A stretch of 64,000 bases of DNA from Silvibacterium bohemicum (GCF_001006305.1 NZ_LBHJ01000008.1:186001-250000), one strand, 5' to 3'; shown: positions 37,796-48,317, counted from the stretch's first letter. Translations and numbers: made by a program. The notes: generated by a model not told the origin, from the letters alone.

Positions 37796-38269
37796 TCACT
37801 TCGCCAGCACAACCTGTCCCGCATGGAACGAGGCGTGATTGGTGCGGCTCAACAGAAGGGCAAGACGATTCCGCGAGGGATCCTTTACGAAATCCTCATC
37901 GGATACAGCGGAATGTTTCTGCAGCCACTCGGCGGGCGTGAGTTTTTCGAAAGCCGCAGTCAGAGCGCCGTTCACCTCGCTCCAGGCCTTCTTGAGGTCG
38001 GCAACCGGCAGCGGGTCGGGCAGCGTTCGATCCGGATTGGTCAAGTAAGCATCATCCAGCTCCGCATGCGAGCGTTCGCCGATGCCGAGCTGCGGAAACA
38101 TGCGGTCGTGAACGGCTATCAGATGACCCAGCAGATAAACGAGCCTGTTCTTTCCCGGCGCAACCTGTTTCTGCAGTTCTTCGTCTGTGAGCGGCAGCAG
38201 CCGCCGATCGAGGCGCTCGACGATTTGCTTCCACGACGCAACCGCGCTCTTCACCCATAGCTCTTCCAT
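37796..38269 (-). CDS. DinB-family protein
   Basis: 157 residues. Four-helix-bundle protein with the metal-binding histidines expected for DinB/YfiT-like proteins: LGHLIAVHDRMF near residue 47 and NHASFHAGQVV near the end. Members include thiol-S-transferases and stress proteins, so the reaction is not predictable. A second, distant DinB protein is encoded at 48915. Confidence 0.82.
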   Translation of the reverse strand: MEELWVKSAVASWKQIVERLDRRLLPLTDEELQKQVAPGKNRLVYLLGHLIAVHDRMFPQLGIGERSHAELDDAYLTNPDRTLPDPLPVADLKKAWSEVNGALTAAFEKLTPAEWLQKHSAVSDEDFVKDPSRNRLALLLSRTNHASFHAGQVVLAK

Positions 38270-38373
38270 ATTTCGCTTGATCTTCCGTTCGAATGGATTT
38301 TGCTATTGGATGTGGCCTGAGCAACCAGGATGCGGAAGATTCGCGGGCGCGTACCCTCCGCATCCAGTCTCAT

Positions 38374-39717
38374 TTATGCCGGCACGTACACCGCGAAGCC
38401 GCGCGGCGGAGCAGGGAACTCGGCGTTGCCCTCCGCGTCCGTCGTGCGCTCGTCGGGATGCGCAACCTGATCGTGGCCATCCCATGCCAGCGGCTTGAAC
38501 TTCTGGTTCGGCCATCTGGTCTTCACCGATGTCCCACTCCACTGGTTGCCCAGGTTGTTGAGCACGAAGATGAGGCCGGGCTGCTCCGTGTCGTCGTTCT
38601 TGAAGCCATTGCGCTGCATGATGTAGAGATCGGGATCGCAGTGCAGAATCTCCGACTCGCCGCCCGCATAGCGATGATGCACATCGATCAGCGCGTCGAT
38701 GCCATGCGGCGTGCCTGGCCGAGCCAGCTCGAAGTTGAAGTAGTCCAGCCAGAAAACCGAGGGGTAACCCTCGTGAGTGAGAATCACCGAATATGCCAGC
38801 ATCTTGTCGTTCACAATGCCGTTGCCCTCGTTCACCGTATCGTGGTTATCGATGAAGGTCACCGCGTGCATCGGCCTCTTCGTCGCTATCACTCCGTCTT
38901 CGGTAAGTTTGCGCAGATCGTAACTTGGCGTGTCGCAGACATCCTTCAGGCGATAACGCAACGGAAAGTCGAAGGCCGCAACCTGGTTATCGGTGAAGCT
39001 GTTCACCTTGTTGAGCCAGTCCTCGATGCTCTGGTTGTCCTCCCAATACTCGCCCACGACGAAGGGCACCAGCGGCTTTCCGTCGCGCTCATAGCGGTAC
39101 TTGGCGATGGTGCCGACCATCCACGGACCATAGCCCTTCACGAAGTCGAAGCGGAAGCCGTCGAAGCCGATCTGCTCGATGAGCATCTGCGCGTATTCCA
39201 TCATCGCGGTGTAAACCAGCGGATTGCGGTGGCACAGGTGAGGGAACCCCGCGAAGACTTCGCCCTCCAGAGTTTGCTCATAGCGGCTGGGATGAAAGCT
39301 GTTCCAATCGCGGGGAAACATCTTGCTCTTCGGAGTGAACTTGGTCCAGCGTTTCTCCCCATCGATGGGATTGACTTCCTCTTCATCCCCGCCCGAGTTG
39401 TGATTGATCACCATATCGGCGTAGACCTGCAGCCCGTGCTCATGCGCATTGTTGATGAGAGATTCCAGCTCCTTGCGATTGCCGAAGTAGGTCTTCACGC
39501 CACCCTTCTGGTCGAAATCTCCGAGATCGAAATAGTCGTAGGGATCGTAGCCCATCGACGTCACGCCCGCCGCTTTCGAGACCGGCGGCAGCCAAAGGGA
39601 ATTGAATCCCGACTTGCTCAACCCATCAATCTTCTCTGCGACGAAGTTCCACCACTCGCCGGTCTTTCCTTCTTTCTCAGGACAATCCCAATAGAACGCT
39701 TGCAGCATGACACTCAC
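38374..39717 (-). CDS. Cytoplasmic alpha-amylase (GH13)
   Basis: 447 residues, no signal peptide. The four GH13 regions are present: DMVINH (101-106), GFRFDFVKG with the nucleophile Asp191, GEYWED with the acid/base Glu223, and FIDNHDT with Asp293. MLQAFYWDCP at the start is typical of the bacterial liquefying and cytoplasmic amylase group. Cleaves alpha-1,4 glucans, here probably storage glycogen or imported maltodextrins. Confidence 0.93.
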   Translation of the reverse strand: MSVMLQAFYWDCPEKEGKTGEWWNFVAEKIDGLSKSGFNSLWLPPVSKAAGVTSMGYDPYDYFDLGDFDQKGGVKTYFGNRKELESLINNAHEHGLQVYADMVINHNSGGDEEEVNPIDGEKRWTKFTPKSKMFPRDWNSFHPSRYEQTLEGEVFAGFPHLCHRNPLVYTAMMEYAQMLIEQIGFDGFRFDFVKGYGPWMVGTIAKYRYERDGKPLVPFVVGEYWEDNQSIEDWLNKVNSFTDNQVAAFDFPLRYRLKDVCDTPSYDLRKLTEDGVIATKRPMHAVTFIDNHDTVNEGNGIVNDKMLAYSVILTHEGYPSVFWLDYFNFELARPGTPHGIDALIDVHHRYAGGESEILHCDPDLYIMQRNGFKNDDTEQPGLIFVLNNLGNQWSGTSVKTRWPNQKFKPLAWDGHDQVAHPDERTTDAEGNAEFPAPPRGFAVYVPA

Positions 39718-39930
39718 GGTCGTTCTCCTCGCCGTGCGATTGCACGGACAGAAATTTCAGGCTTTGCAGATTTCGCCTGCTAGGTAGATGCAGTTTTTCC
39801 GAAAAGTGAGATTGTTAGGACCTTGCTACAGGAATGATTTTGTATCTACAAATGGTTGGCGGTCAAAAAACGGTTGCTAATCAGGAAATGGCCGCAGGCC
39901 GGAAAATAATTCATGTCAAGAGAGATGGTT

Positions 39931-39986
39931 CGTATCAGGGCACAGCTTTCGGCTGCGCCGCAAATTGCAGGGACTTCGCCCTGAGG
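39931..39986. repeat. Family E repeat
   Basis: GTATCAGGGCACAGCTTTCG, then GCAGGGACTTCGCCCTGAGG. Same plan as the unit at 45861. The rest of the 39718-40015 gap holds nothing recognised. Confidence 0.65.
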
Positions 39987-40015
39987 AATGTTTTTGAGCG
40001 AGCCAATGGTTGTCT

Positions 40016-40785
<770 letters not shown>

Positions 40786-40873
40786 TGCTGGGCTCCGTAC
40801 ACACTTTACAGCACTTGCGAGCCACCGACACGCGCCTTCAGGGTCATTGACCGCTCACAGCCCATGTGCTTCA

Positions 40874-41935
40874 TCAAAGAGGCTGTTGTTGCGTCATGCA
40901 ATGTAGCGCTCCCAGGCCCCAGATGAAATCTCCGCAATGAATGCCGACGACTTCGCGGGCAGGGAAGAGCCCGGCCAGAATGTTGAGCGCCTTGCGGTCG
41001 TTGGCATCGTTGAAGGTGGGAACCAGGACAAGGTCATTGGCGACATAAAAATTGCCGTAGCTCGCCGGCAGACGCTGGCCCTCGAAGATGACCGGCGCGG
41101 GCATGGGCAACTCCACCACTTCGAAGGGATGTCCGTGCAGGTTGCGCGCCGTCCGCAGGCGGTCGAGATTTTCGGCCAGCGGCAGATGATTCTCGTCGTG
41201 CGTGTTCGACTCGACGACGGTGACGATCTTGTTCTCCGCCACGAATCGCGTGATGTCATCGACGTGGCCGTGGGTGTCGTCCCCGGCGATGCCGCGCTGC
41301 AGCCACAGCACCTGCTCCATGCCCAGGTAATCGTGGAAGACGCGCTCCAGAGCTTCCCGCGAAAGCCCAGGATTGCGCTGCTGCACCGTGCTCAGGAGGC
41401 ACTCCTCGGTGGTGAGCAGCACGCCCGCTCCGTTGGTATCGATCGATCCGCCTTCCAGCACGATGCGGCGGCCGTTAGCGGCCGGAGTCCACTTGGGCAG
41501 GTTGAGAAGCTCGGCTACATGGCTGGGTATCTGCTCGTCGAGATGATGGTTCTCGTACTTCGCCCAGCCGTTGAACTGCCAGTTCGTAACCGCGAGCGAG
41601 TCATTTTTCTTTAAGAAGATGGGGCCGGAGTCGCGCGTCCACACCCGGTCCGTTGGCCAGAGATGGAAATGCACGCGAGCCAGGTTAGCGCCGGCGCGCT
41701 TGAGGATGAAGGCCGCCCGCTTGCGCGCCGCCTCGTGGTCGACGAGGATGTGAACCTCTTCGACGCGCGAGAGATGGCGAACGATATCCGCATACACCCA
41801 GGGGATGGTCTGGAACTTGCCCGGCCAGTCGTTGGGATTGTGCGGCCACGCGATCCACGTCGCCTCGTGCCGGCTCCATTCGGCCGGCATGCGGTAGCCG
41901 TGCTCGCGCGGCGTGCCTTGCATCTCCTGCGTCAC
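40874..41935 (-). CDS. aguA: Agmatine deiminase
   Basis: 353 residues of the peptidyl-arginine/agmatine deiminase family. Turns agmatine into N-carbamoylputrescine and ammonia. Seen: WTRDSGPIFL, EGGSIDTNGAGVLLTTEECLL in overlapping stretches, DDTHGHVDDITRF with the catalytic histidine, and Cys346 in ALHCMTQQQP. Overlaps aguB by four bases (ATGA), so the two are translated together; they catalyse consecutive steps. Confidence 0.93.
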   Translation of the reverse strand: MTQEMQGTPREHGYRMPAEWSRHEATWIAWPHNPNDWPGKFQTIPWVYADIVRHLSRVEEVHILVDHEAARKRAAFILKRAGANLARVHFHLWPTDRVWTRDSGPIFLKKNDSLAVTNWQFNGWAKYENHHLDEQIPSHVAELLNLPKWTPAANGRRIVLEGGSIDTNGAGVLLTTEECLLSTVQQRNPGLSREALERVFHDYLGMEQVLWLQRGIAGDDTHGHVDDITRFVAENKIVTVVESNTHDENHLPLAENLDRLRTARNLHGHPFEVVELPMPAPVIFEGQRLPASYGNFYVANDLVLVPTFNDANDRKALNILAGLFPAREVVGIHCGDFIWGLGALHCMTQQQPL

Positions 41936-42858
41936 TTGCCGTCTCCGATAGGGGCATCGAGGAAGCGCTGCACGATCGGCTGATAGGCGTCGATGCGGCG
42001 GTCGCGCAGGAACGGCCAGTTGCGGCGCGTATCTTCGAGCAGCTTCAGATCGATCTCGCCGATCAGGATCTCTTCCTTATCGTGCGCCGCCTTGGCGATG
42101 ATGCGCCCAAAAGGATCGGCCAGGAACGATCCGCCCCAGAACTCGAGCCCCGGTCCCTCGACCTTGTTGCCGCTCACATCGCCATGCTCCATGCCCACGC
42201 GATTGATCGCGCCGACGAAGACGCCATTCGCAATTGCATGAGAGCGCTGGATGGTCTGCCAGGCATCGTACTGGGCCTCGCCGAACTCCGCCTTCTCCGC
42301 GGGATGCCAGCCGATAGCCGTGGGGTAGAACAACAGGTTCGCGCCCTGCAGTGCCGTAATGCGCGCGCCCTCGGGATACCACTGGTCCCAGCACACCAGC
42401 GTGCCGATCTTGCCGACCGCCGTGTCGAACGCCTTGAAACCCAGATCGCCGGGTGTGAAATAGAACTTCTCGTAGTAGAGAGGATCGTCGGGGATATGCA
42501 TCTTGCGATACAGTCCGGCCAGCGTTCCATCCTTGTGCAGAACCGCCGCAGTGTTGTGATACAGCCCCGCCGCGCGACGCTCGAAGAGCGAAGCGACGAC
42601 GACAACCTTCTCTTCGCGCGCAACGGCTGCTAAACGTTCGGTGCTCGGTCCGGGGATCGACTCGGCCACGTCGAAGAGCGCAATGTCTTCGCGCTGGCAG
42701 AAATACTGCGCGCGAAAGAGTTCCGGCAGGCAGACAATTTGGGCGCCCTCGCGAGCGGCTTCGCGGACGCGGTCCGCAGCCTTATCGAGGTTCGCATCGG
42801 GATCGGGACCGCAGGACATCTGGATCAGTCCGACCCGGTAATTCAGTTGCGTAGGCAT
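41932..42858 (-). CDS. aguB: N-carbamoylputrescine amidase
   Basis: 308 residues, nitrilase superfamily. Hydrolyses N-carbamoylputrescine to putrescine. Glu-Lys-Cys triad in LPELFRAQYF, YRKMHIPDDP and VCWDQWYPEGAR. Preceded by AAGGAG. First of the two overlapping agu genes and 298 bases downstream of the arginine decarboxylase gene, completing a route from arginine to putrescine. Confidence 0.93.
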   Translation of the reverse strand: MPTQLNYRVGLIQMSCGPDPDANLDKAADRVREAAREGAQIVCLPELFRAQYFCQREDIALFDVAESIPGPSTERLAAVAREEKVVVVASLFERRAAGLYHNTAAVLHKDGTLAGLYRKMHIPDDPLYYEKFYFTPGDLGFKAFDTAVGKIGTLVCWDQWYPEGARITALQGANLLFYPTAIGWHPAEKAEFGEAQYDAWQTIQRSHAIANGVFVGAINRVGMEHGDVSGNKVEGPGLEFWGGSFLADPFGRIIAKAAHDKEEILIGEIDLKLLEDTRRNWPFLRDRRIDAYQPIVQRFLDAPIGDGK

Positions 42859-42906
42859 GAATAACTCCTTACTTCCGCTGGTAAGGCGGGTAGCTAAAAA
42901 CCGGTA

Positions 42907-43127
42907 GCTAAGAAGCGGCTGGCCATAAGCCGGTTAGCTTAAACCGATAAGCAAATCAGCTTAAATATTGTCGATGAATCCGGTGTCAATCAGATTGGAT
43001 TCGCAAGGAAAGGCGAACGATTCCGGTAGTCCATCCCCCATTTCAAAATCGAGATGTGGGTCTTTGCCGGCCGCGTCGTTTTTGAACGTTCTATTGCTGA
43101 CCGGTTTTTAGCCAGCCGCTTCTTAGC
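42907..43127. repeat. Long-range inverted repeat between aguB and the arginine decarboxylase gene
   Basis: GCTAAGAAGCGGCTGGC (42907-42923) is the exact inverse of GCCAGCCGCTTCTTAGC (43111-43127). ACCGG and related CCGGTT motifs flank both. About 190 bases lie between the arms, including a degenerate family A hairpin at 43036-43060. Confidence 0.7.
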
Positions 43128-43156
43128 CAACCGGCTTTCGGCGGCCCGCTCCTCAG

Positions 43157-43714
43157 CTACTCAAATATCAAAATCGCCGCCGCAATCGTCGTCGTCCACA
43201 ATCCGCGCTTGTCACCGATGGCCGACTGCGTGATGTTGGCGGTGCGTACGATCTTGTTGGAGATGCGGTAGATCTCTTTCTTCTCGTCCCAGCTCTTGTC
43301 GGGATCGAAGTCGACGTCGAGCGTAGTGGCGAGCATCTCTGCGGCCAGCTCTTCGGCATATTCACCGGCCTGCTCTTCGGTCTCGCCGAAGCTGTGGTGT
43401 TCGCTCAGGTAGCCGTAGGTATTGCGGTCGGAAGGAATGGCCACTCCGATGCTTGACACCACCAGGCGGTGCGGCTCGCGCGTGGAATTCTCCGCGACGA
43501 CAGCGAACACCACCTCACCCGGAGAGAGATATTTCAAGCCCTCCTTGCGCGTGATGAGCTTGGCCTGCGGCGGAAAGATCGAGGAGACGCGAACCAGGTT
43601 CTGCGCGGCAATTCCTGCATCGCGGAGCGCCAGCTCAAAGGAGGTAAGCCGCTCCTTGTGTTTGCCCACGCCCTTGGTAAAGAAGAGGCGCTTGGGGACC
43701 ATGCTTTTTCCCAA
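43157..43714 (-). CDS. Pyruvoyl-dependent arginine decarboxylase
   Basis: 185 residues. Converts arginine to agmatine using a pyruvoyl group made by self-cleavage between the two serines (44-45) in [43 protein letters not shown] and the C-terminal NITQ...[14 protein letters not shown] segment fit the family. Chosen start TTG at 43714, nine bases after GGAGG; ATG at 43702 is an alternative. Supplies the substrate for aguA and aguB just downstream. Confidence 0.9.
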   Translation of the reverse strand: MGKSMVPKRLFFTKGVGKHKERLTSFELALRDAGIAAQNLVRVSSIFPPQAKLITRKEGLKYLSPGEVVFAVVAENSTREPHRLVVSSIGVAIPSDRNTYGYLSEHHSFGETEEQAGEYAEELAAEMLATTLDVDFDPDKSWDEKKEIYRISNKIVRTANITQSAIGDKRGLWTTTIAAAILIFE

Positions 43715-43961
43715 TTTCTAATTCCTCCGCTGAGAAAATCGTTCTGCGCGCAAGAAAATCGCGGCTCAACGCCGCGACTCCGTACAGCTTTTTATGATAC
43801 GGCACACTAGCTGCGCGTGCGCCATCTTCCTTTGAAAGCGCCAGTCCAACACAAGAGCAGGACGCACAAGCGATCTTACAAACGGTCATACAAATGGCTT
43901 TATGAGCGGTTCGTATCAGGCATGGCTTCAGCCCGGGAGGGAAGTACCGAAACGACGAAAT

Positions 43962-45047
43962 CTACTGCAGTCGCTTCGCATCATGCCGGGCCCCATCCAG
44001 CGAAGGATCGAGGTTGGCCGCGGTCTGCACTTCCTGCAGCGCCGTGCTGCGCCGGCCTTCTTTTTCGAGCACCAGCCCCAGCTGCCAATGGGCCATGGCC
44101 GCGCTCGGCTCCTGGCCTTCGACCGGCAGATTCAGATAGTGACGCAGATACTCCTCGGCGCGCGCATACTGCGCCTGCACATTGTGATCGAGGATGGCTT
44201 GCGCCGCCGCGAACTCCGGCCCCCTATCGTCGGGAACCGACGCCAGCGCCCGATGGAGGGTCGCCTCCAGCTTCGGCCACTGCTCCGTGCTCGCATAGAT
44301 CGCGGCCAGCAAGCGATAGCCGGCAGTGCGCGAAGGATCGAGAACAATGGCCTTTTCCGCCTCCGCTTCGGCGGTTTTCAGATCGCCGCCCGCGGCCAAT
44401 AGATAATTCCCCAGCCCGGTATGCGCCAGATAGCTGCCCGGCTGCAATTCCACCGCCTGCTTCCAGTCGGCGAACACCTTGCTCTTATCCTGCGTCGCAT
44501 CCAGCTCGGCCTTCAGAGCATAGCCGCGCGCCGGATCGACGCGAATAGCCTGTGCCACCATCTGCATGGCCTTGCCCTTGTCTCCACCTGCGAGCATCGG
44601 GGCATACCACGAATAACGCGCCAATGCTTCCAGCGCATAGATGTTGTTCGGATCGAGCTGCAGGGTGCGCTCCGCTTCCTTGCGGAAGCGATGCGACAGG
44701 CTCATCTTCTCCATAGCGCCGCCCTTTTTGCCGGCCAGCTCCGCGCCAAGGATATTGACCAGCTGCGCGTGTGCCGCAGCGCTGGAGTCAGCGGTCTTCA
44801 CCGCGCTCGTCGCCGTCGCTTCCGCCTTCTCCAGATCGCCATAGGACCATTCAATCGTCGAAAGCTCGATCAGCGCGCCCACATCCTGCGGCTGTCTGGC
44901 CAGTGCGGCGCGCACCAGCGGCTCGGCGCGGCGATAATGCTGCTCGTCGATCAATTGCGTCGCTGCTGTTTGCCCCCATGCCGGGGCAATCAGCAGCAGA
45001 GGCAGTACAGCACAGATTCCGAATCGGAAGAGGCTTGTGGGGAGCAC
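43962..45047 (-). CDS. Secreted TPR-repeat protein
   Basis: 361 residues, GTG start, signal peptide (FGICAVLPLLLIAPAWG). Most of the mature chain is tetratricopeptide-like repeats (AEPLVRAALARQPQDVGAL, AEATATSAVK, AEAEAEKAIVLDPSRTAGY, and LHRALASVPDDRG). Probably a periplasmic scaffold. No enzymatic motif. A repeat-like GCATGGCTTCAGCCCGG lies downstream near 43921. Confidence 0.85.
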   Translation of the reverse strand: MLPTSLFRFGICAVLPLLLIAPAWGQTAATQLIDEQHYRRAEPLVRAALARQPQDVGALIELSTIEWSYGDLEKAEATATSAVKTADSSAAAHAQLVNILGAELAGKKGGAMEKMSLSHRFRKEAERTLQLDPNNIYALEALARYSWYAPMLAGGDKGKAMQMVAQAIRVDPARGYALKAELDATQDKSKVFADWKQAVELQPGSYLAHTGLGNYLLAAGGDLKTAEAEAEKAIVLDPSRTAGYRLLAAIYASTEQWPKLEATLHRALASVPDDRGPEFAAAQAILDHNVQAQYARAEEYLRHYLNLPVEGQEPSAAMAHWQLGLVLEKEGRRSTALQEVQTAANLDPSLDGARHDAKRLQ

Positions 45048-45103
45048 TTCCGATCAGCGTATCCATTCAAGTTGAATGGCACGTCAATAAATTGCCAGCC
45101 GCA

Positions 45104-45583
45104 TCACCTCATCGGGGGAGGCGGCGGCATAGGGTACGGACCATACGAGCGCCGGACCAGGGAACGGATGAGCCACACCAGGAAGATCAACAACGCAATC
45201 GGGATGAGTATCAATCCAAGGGGGAACTCAACCAGATCTTTTCCCACCTGCCCATTTTCGTGCTGATGCACCGAGCCCAAAAAGACCACGCAGTCTTGGC
45301 CGATGTGCGCCTCAGGCCCCAGTGAGATATTTCCCAAAAAGACCACCACATCGCCTTCGATCGGCGCATCGGCGCGAATACTCCCCAGGAACGCGACCGC
45401 GTCCTTGTGCACCGGCCCCTCGACGCGAATCGAACACAGGAAGCAGACAGTATCCTGCACATCGTCGTCCGCGGAGATGGTGATGTCATGTAGAAACGAA
45501 ACGCGGTCGCCATCGGCACGCGCATTTAATGCCGACAGCATGAAAAGAAAGACGCCAAAAACTGGCAGAAATACACGGCGCAT
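45104..45583 (-). CDS. Membrane protein with bactofilin-like repeats
   Basis: 159 residues. Signal peptide (VFLPVFGVFLFMLSALNARA), then short beta-strand repeats that mirror polymer-forming bactofilin-type beta helices: CFLCSIRVEGPVHKDAVAFLG, SIRADAPIEGDVVVFLG and NISLGPEAHIGQDCVVFLG, with a rung of about 18-20 residues. A C-terminal transmembrane helix and a proline-rich end follow. Start at 45583 has GGGAGG upstream. Probably an envelope protein; role unknown. Confidence 0.75.
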   Translation of the reverse strand: MRRVFLPVFGVFLFMLSALNARADGDRVSFLHDITISADDDVQDTVCFLCSIRVEGPVHKDAVAFLGSIRADAPIEGDVVVFLGNISLGPEAHIGQDCVVFLGSVHQHENGQVGKDLVEFPLGLILIPIALLIFLVWLIRSLVRRSYGPYPMPPPPPMR

Positions 45584-45860
45584 CCGAATCGGCCTCCCGG
45601 GGGCGTACAAGCCCGCATATCGGTCCCAGGGAAGTACGTATTCGCCCCGCCGCCAGTTCCGTAATGTTCTTACAAAAGTATTGCCGTGTCGCACAACGGC
45701 GACAGGTAACCGTCACTTGTCGGGAACGTGTTTTTGGGCGCGTTTTCACTCGACCTCAGAGCCGAAACCGCCTGCACGAAGAATGTCGTATCAGGCGGTG
45801 TTGATCGGGGGGCGATGTATCTGGATGAAAATGTAACCGGATGATTTGTATCAAGTGGTG

Positions 45861-45930
45861 TGTATCAGGGCACGGCTTTCAGCCGTGCCCTAAATTGCCA
45901 AATATCGAGGGGCTTTCAGCTCCTGAGGGA
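45861..45930. repeat. Family E repeat
   Basis: GGGCACGGCT (45868-45877) pairs with AGCCGTGCCC (45881-45890), followed by AAATTGCCAAATATCGAGGG and a second GGGGCTTTCAGCTCCTGAGG. It is the clearest part of the 45584-45963 gap; no gene or promoter was recognised there. Confidence 0.8.
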
Positions 45931-45963
45931 AGCTCCTGAAATCCCAGCTGAAACGGTTGCAGC

Positions 45964-47130
45964 CTAAGCCTTCGCCGTCTCCACAACTTCGCTCGACAGT
46001 GGCACCTGCTCCACGATCTCCACATTGAAGCCCTGTAGCGCGGGAACATGCGTCGGCGTATTCGAGAGCAGGCGTATCTTGCGGATGCCCAGATCGGCAA
46101 GGATCTGTCCGCCCAGACCCACCTGGCGCAGTATCCGCTGATGCTTGTCGTCCTCATGCGGCCGCATCTCGCGATGGAAGATGATCCGATGCGGATGCAC
46201 CGTGCGGTCCAGATCGAATCCCCGGCTGGTGTTGTGCAGATAAACCAGGGCACCGCGTCCCGCCTCCGCGATCTGCTTGAGCGACTGCCGCACCAGATGG
46301 TTGCAATCACAGATCGAGCTGGCGAAGACATCTCCGGCCAGGCAATGTGAGTGGACGCGCACCAGAACCGGCGTCTCGCTCTGGTCCACATCGCCGCGCA
46401 CCAGCGCCAGATGGCTCTCGCCGCCGTTGACCTCGCTCTCGTAGGCGATCACGCGAAATTCGCCGTAGGGAGTGGGCAGCACGTTCTCCGCCACGCGGAA
46501 GATGTAGCGCTCGTTCTGCAGCCGGTAGCGGATCAGCTCGGCCACCGTGAGCATCTTCATGTCATGCTCGGCGCAAAACTTGATCAGGTCGGGAACCCGG
46601 GCCATGGTCCCGTCGTCGTTCATGATCTCGCAGATGACGCCCGCCGGAACCAGTCCCGCCAGCCGCGCCAGATCCACCGACGCTTCCGTCTGTCCGGCGC
46701 GCACCAGCACGCCCCCGCGGCGCGCGCGCAGCGGAAACACATGCCCCGGCCGCGCCAGGTCGTGCGCCGCGGACCGCGCATCGATCGCCACCTGGATGGT
46801 GTGGGCGCGGTCGGCCGCCGAGATGCCGGTGGTCACGCCTTCGCGCGCTTCGATGGTCTCAGTGAACGCAGTTCCAAAACGAGAAGAGTTCTGCTGCGTC
46901 ATCGGACCCAGGCGCAGGTAATCCGCGCGCTCCTCGGTGAGCGTGAGGCAGATGAGCCCGCGGCCGTGCTTGGCCATGAAATTAATGGCCTCTGGCGTTA
47001 CAAATTCGGCGGCCAGGGTCAGGTCGCCTTCATTCTCGCGGTCTTCGTCGTCGACCACCACGATCATGCGGCCGGCGCGGAACTCCTCGAGGGCTCCGGG
47101 AACGTCGATAAACGGGCTGTTAGCTTGCAT
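45964..47130 (-). CDS. ribBA: RibBA: DHBP synthase with a diverged GTP cyclohydrolase II domain
   Basis: 388 residues. The N-terminal half is 3,4-dihydroxy-2-butanone-4-phosphate synthase of riboflavin synthesis ([42 protein letters not shown]). The C-terminal half has the GTP cyclohydrolase II fold and its zinc cysteines Cys263, Cys274 and Cys276. However, the usual RQEGRGIGL...DTVEAN catalytic stretch is replaced at 300-335 by [17 protein letters not shown] and onward, so cyclohydrolase activity is doubtful. The last 50 residues ([15 protein letters not shown]) are normal. Confidence 0.9.
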   Translation of the reverse strand: MQANSPFIDVPGALEEFRAGRMIVVVDDEDRENEGDLTLAAEFVTPEAINFMAKHGRGLICLTLTEERADYLRLGPMTQQNSSRFGTAFTETIEAREGVTTGISAADRAHTIQVAIDARSAAHDLARPGHVFPLRARRGGVLVRAGQTEASVDLARLAGLVPAGVICEIMNDDGTMARVPDLIKFCAEHDMKMLTVAELIRYRLQNERYIFRVAENVLPTPYGEFRVIAYESEVNGGESHLALVRGDVDQSETPVLVRVHSHCLAGDVFASSICDCNHLVRQSLKQIAEAGRGALVYLHNTSRGFDLDRTVHPHRIIFHREMRPHEDDKHQRILRQVGLGGQILADLGIRKIRLLSNTPTHVPALQGFNVEIVEQVPLSSEVVETAKA

Positions 47131-47226
47131 ACCTTTCTATTCTCCGCCACTTCGCATTCATTGGCACGCATCCTACCAAAAAGAGAAGAGATCGAGACAA
47201 GAGAAAAACATACGGAGACGGTGCCA

Positions 47227-48135
47227 ATGAAAGCAATTTTGCTCTACGCGTACGGCGACGCAAGTCAGCTGAGGCTCGAAGACACCGAAATCCCGCCTTA
47301 CGGAGACAATGAGGTGCTAATCCGCATGCGCGCCACCAGCATCAACCCCGTGGATCTGAAAATTCGCAGCGGAGCCGCCAAAGCGCGGATGCCGGTCGAG
47401 TTTCCCGCCATCCTCGGCCGCGATCTGGCCGGCGAAGTGGAGGCCGCGGGCGCGAAGGTGACCGGCTTTCCCAAAGGTATGCGGGTCATGGCCCTGGCCA
47501 ATGGAACCTACGCCGAATACACCGTCGCCAAGGCCGATGTGCTTGCACCCATCCCCGACGCGCTGGACTTTCCTCATGCCGCCGCAATTCCGCTGGTGAC
47601 TCTCACCGGGGCGCAGCTGATCGAGCGTGCCGTGAAGCCCAAACCGGGCCAGACGGTGCTGGTTACCGGCGCTCTGGGAGGCGTCGGGCGCACCGCCGTG
47701 CACGTAGCCCGCAAGCACGGAGCCCGCGTCCTCGCCGGTGTCCGCGGCGCGCAGAAAGAAGACGCGCGAACCCTCGGCGCCGATGGCATAGTTGCTCTCG
47801 ATGACGAAGCAGAGCTGGCTCACCTGCACGATCTTGACGCGGTAGCTGACACCGTGGGAGGAACGACGGTGAACCGTCTGCTGAAGGCCATCCGCGCCGG
47901 CGGAGTCCTCGGCTCCGTGCTCGGCGAGCCGGCGGAGGCGCACAAATACGACATCCGCGTCGAAGCCTTCATGGCCCAGCCCGATGCTTCCCGCTTGTAC
48001 GCATTGGCCGATGAGGTCGCCCGCGGCGAATTCTCCATCCCCATCGCCCGCATTCTGCCGCTCAGCGGAGCAGTAGCCGCACACCGCATGGCCGAAGAAG
48101 GCAATGTCGGGGGAAAGATTGTGCTGGTGATGTAA
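47227..48135 (+). CDS. Quinone-oxidoreductase-like zinc-independent alcohol dehydrogenase family protein
   Basis: 302 residues of the MDR superfamily. A GroES-like N-terminal half (INPVDLKIRSGAA, ILGRDLAGEVEAAG) precedes a Rossmann half with VTGALGGVGRTAVHVARKHGA for NADPH. The catalytic-zinc cysteine and structural-zinc cysteines are absent, as in quinone oxidoreductases. Likely a NADPH-dependent reductase. Divergent from ribBA. Start after GGAGACGG. Confidence 0.88.
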   Translation: MKAILLYAYGDASQLRLEDTEIPPYGDNEVLIRMRATSINPVDLKIRSGAAKARMPVEFPAILGRDLAGEVEAAGAKVTGFPKGMRVMALANGTYAEYTVAKADVLAPIPDALDFPHAAAIPLVTLTGAQLIERAVKPKPGQTVLVTGALGGVGRTAVHVARKHGARVLAGVRGAQKEDARTLGADGIVALDDEAELAHLHDLDAVADTVGGTTVNRLLKAIRAGGVLGSVLGEPAEAHKYDIRVEAFMAQPDASRLYALADEVARGEFSIPIARILPLSGAVAAHRMAEEGNVGGKIVLVM

Positions 48136-48317
48136 GGCGTTTTTTTCGCAGCAGCCGGAGCCAAATTGTCACCCTTCCCGCCATAGGGAAGAACAAGGTT
48201 CGCCCCGCAAAATACCTCTTTCCGCCAGTCTCCCCACGGGAGTACACTCGCGCGCGGCACAGTCTCCTGCGCCATCGGTTGCCGAATCGATGCGCAAGGT
48301 GTCGTGTGGAGGTTGCC

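Noticed and set aside
39718-40015. Possible small gene in the gap between amylase and tadA
   Set aside because: Only short frames crossing the family E hairpin are open, without ribosome site or motif.
46351-47226. Upstream extension of the quinone-oxidoreductase-like gene
   Set aside because: Antisense to ribBA. The family start MKAILLYAYG is at 47227 with a ribosome site.
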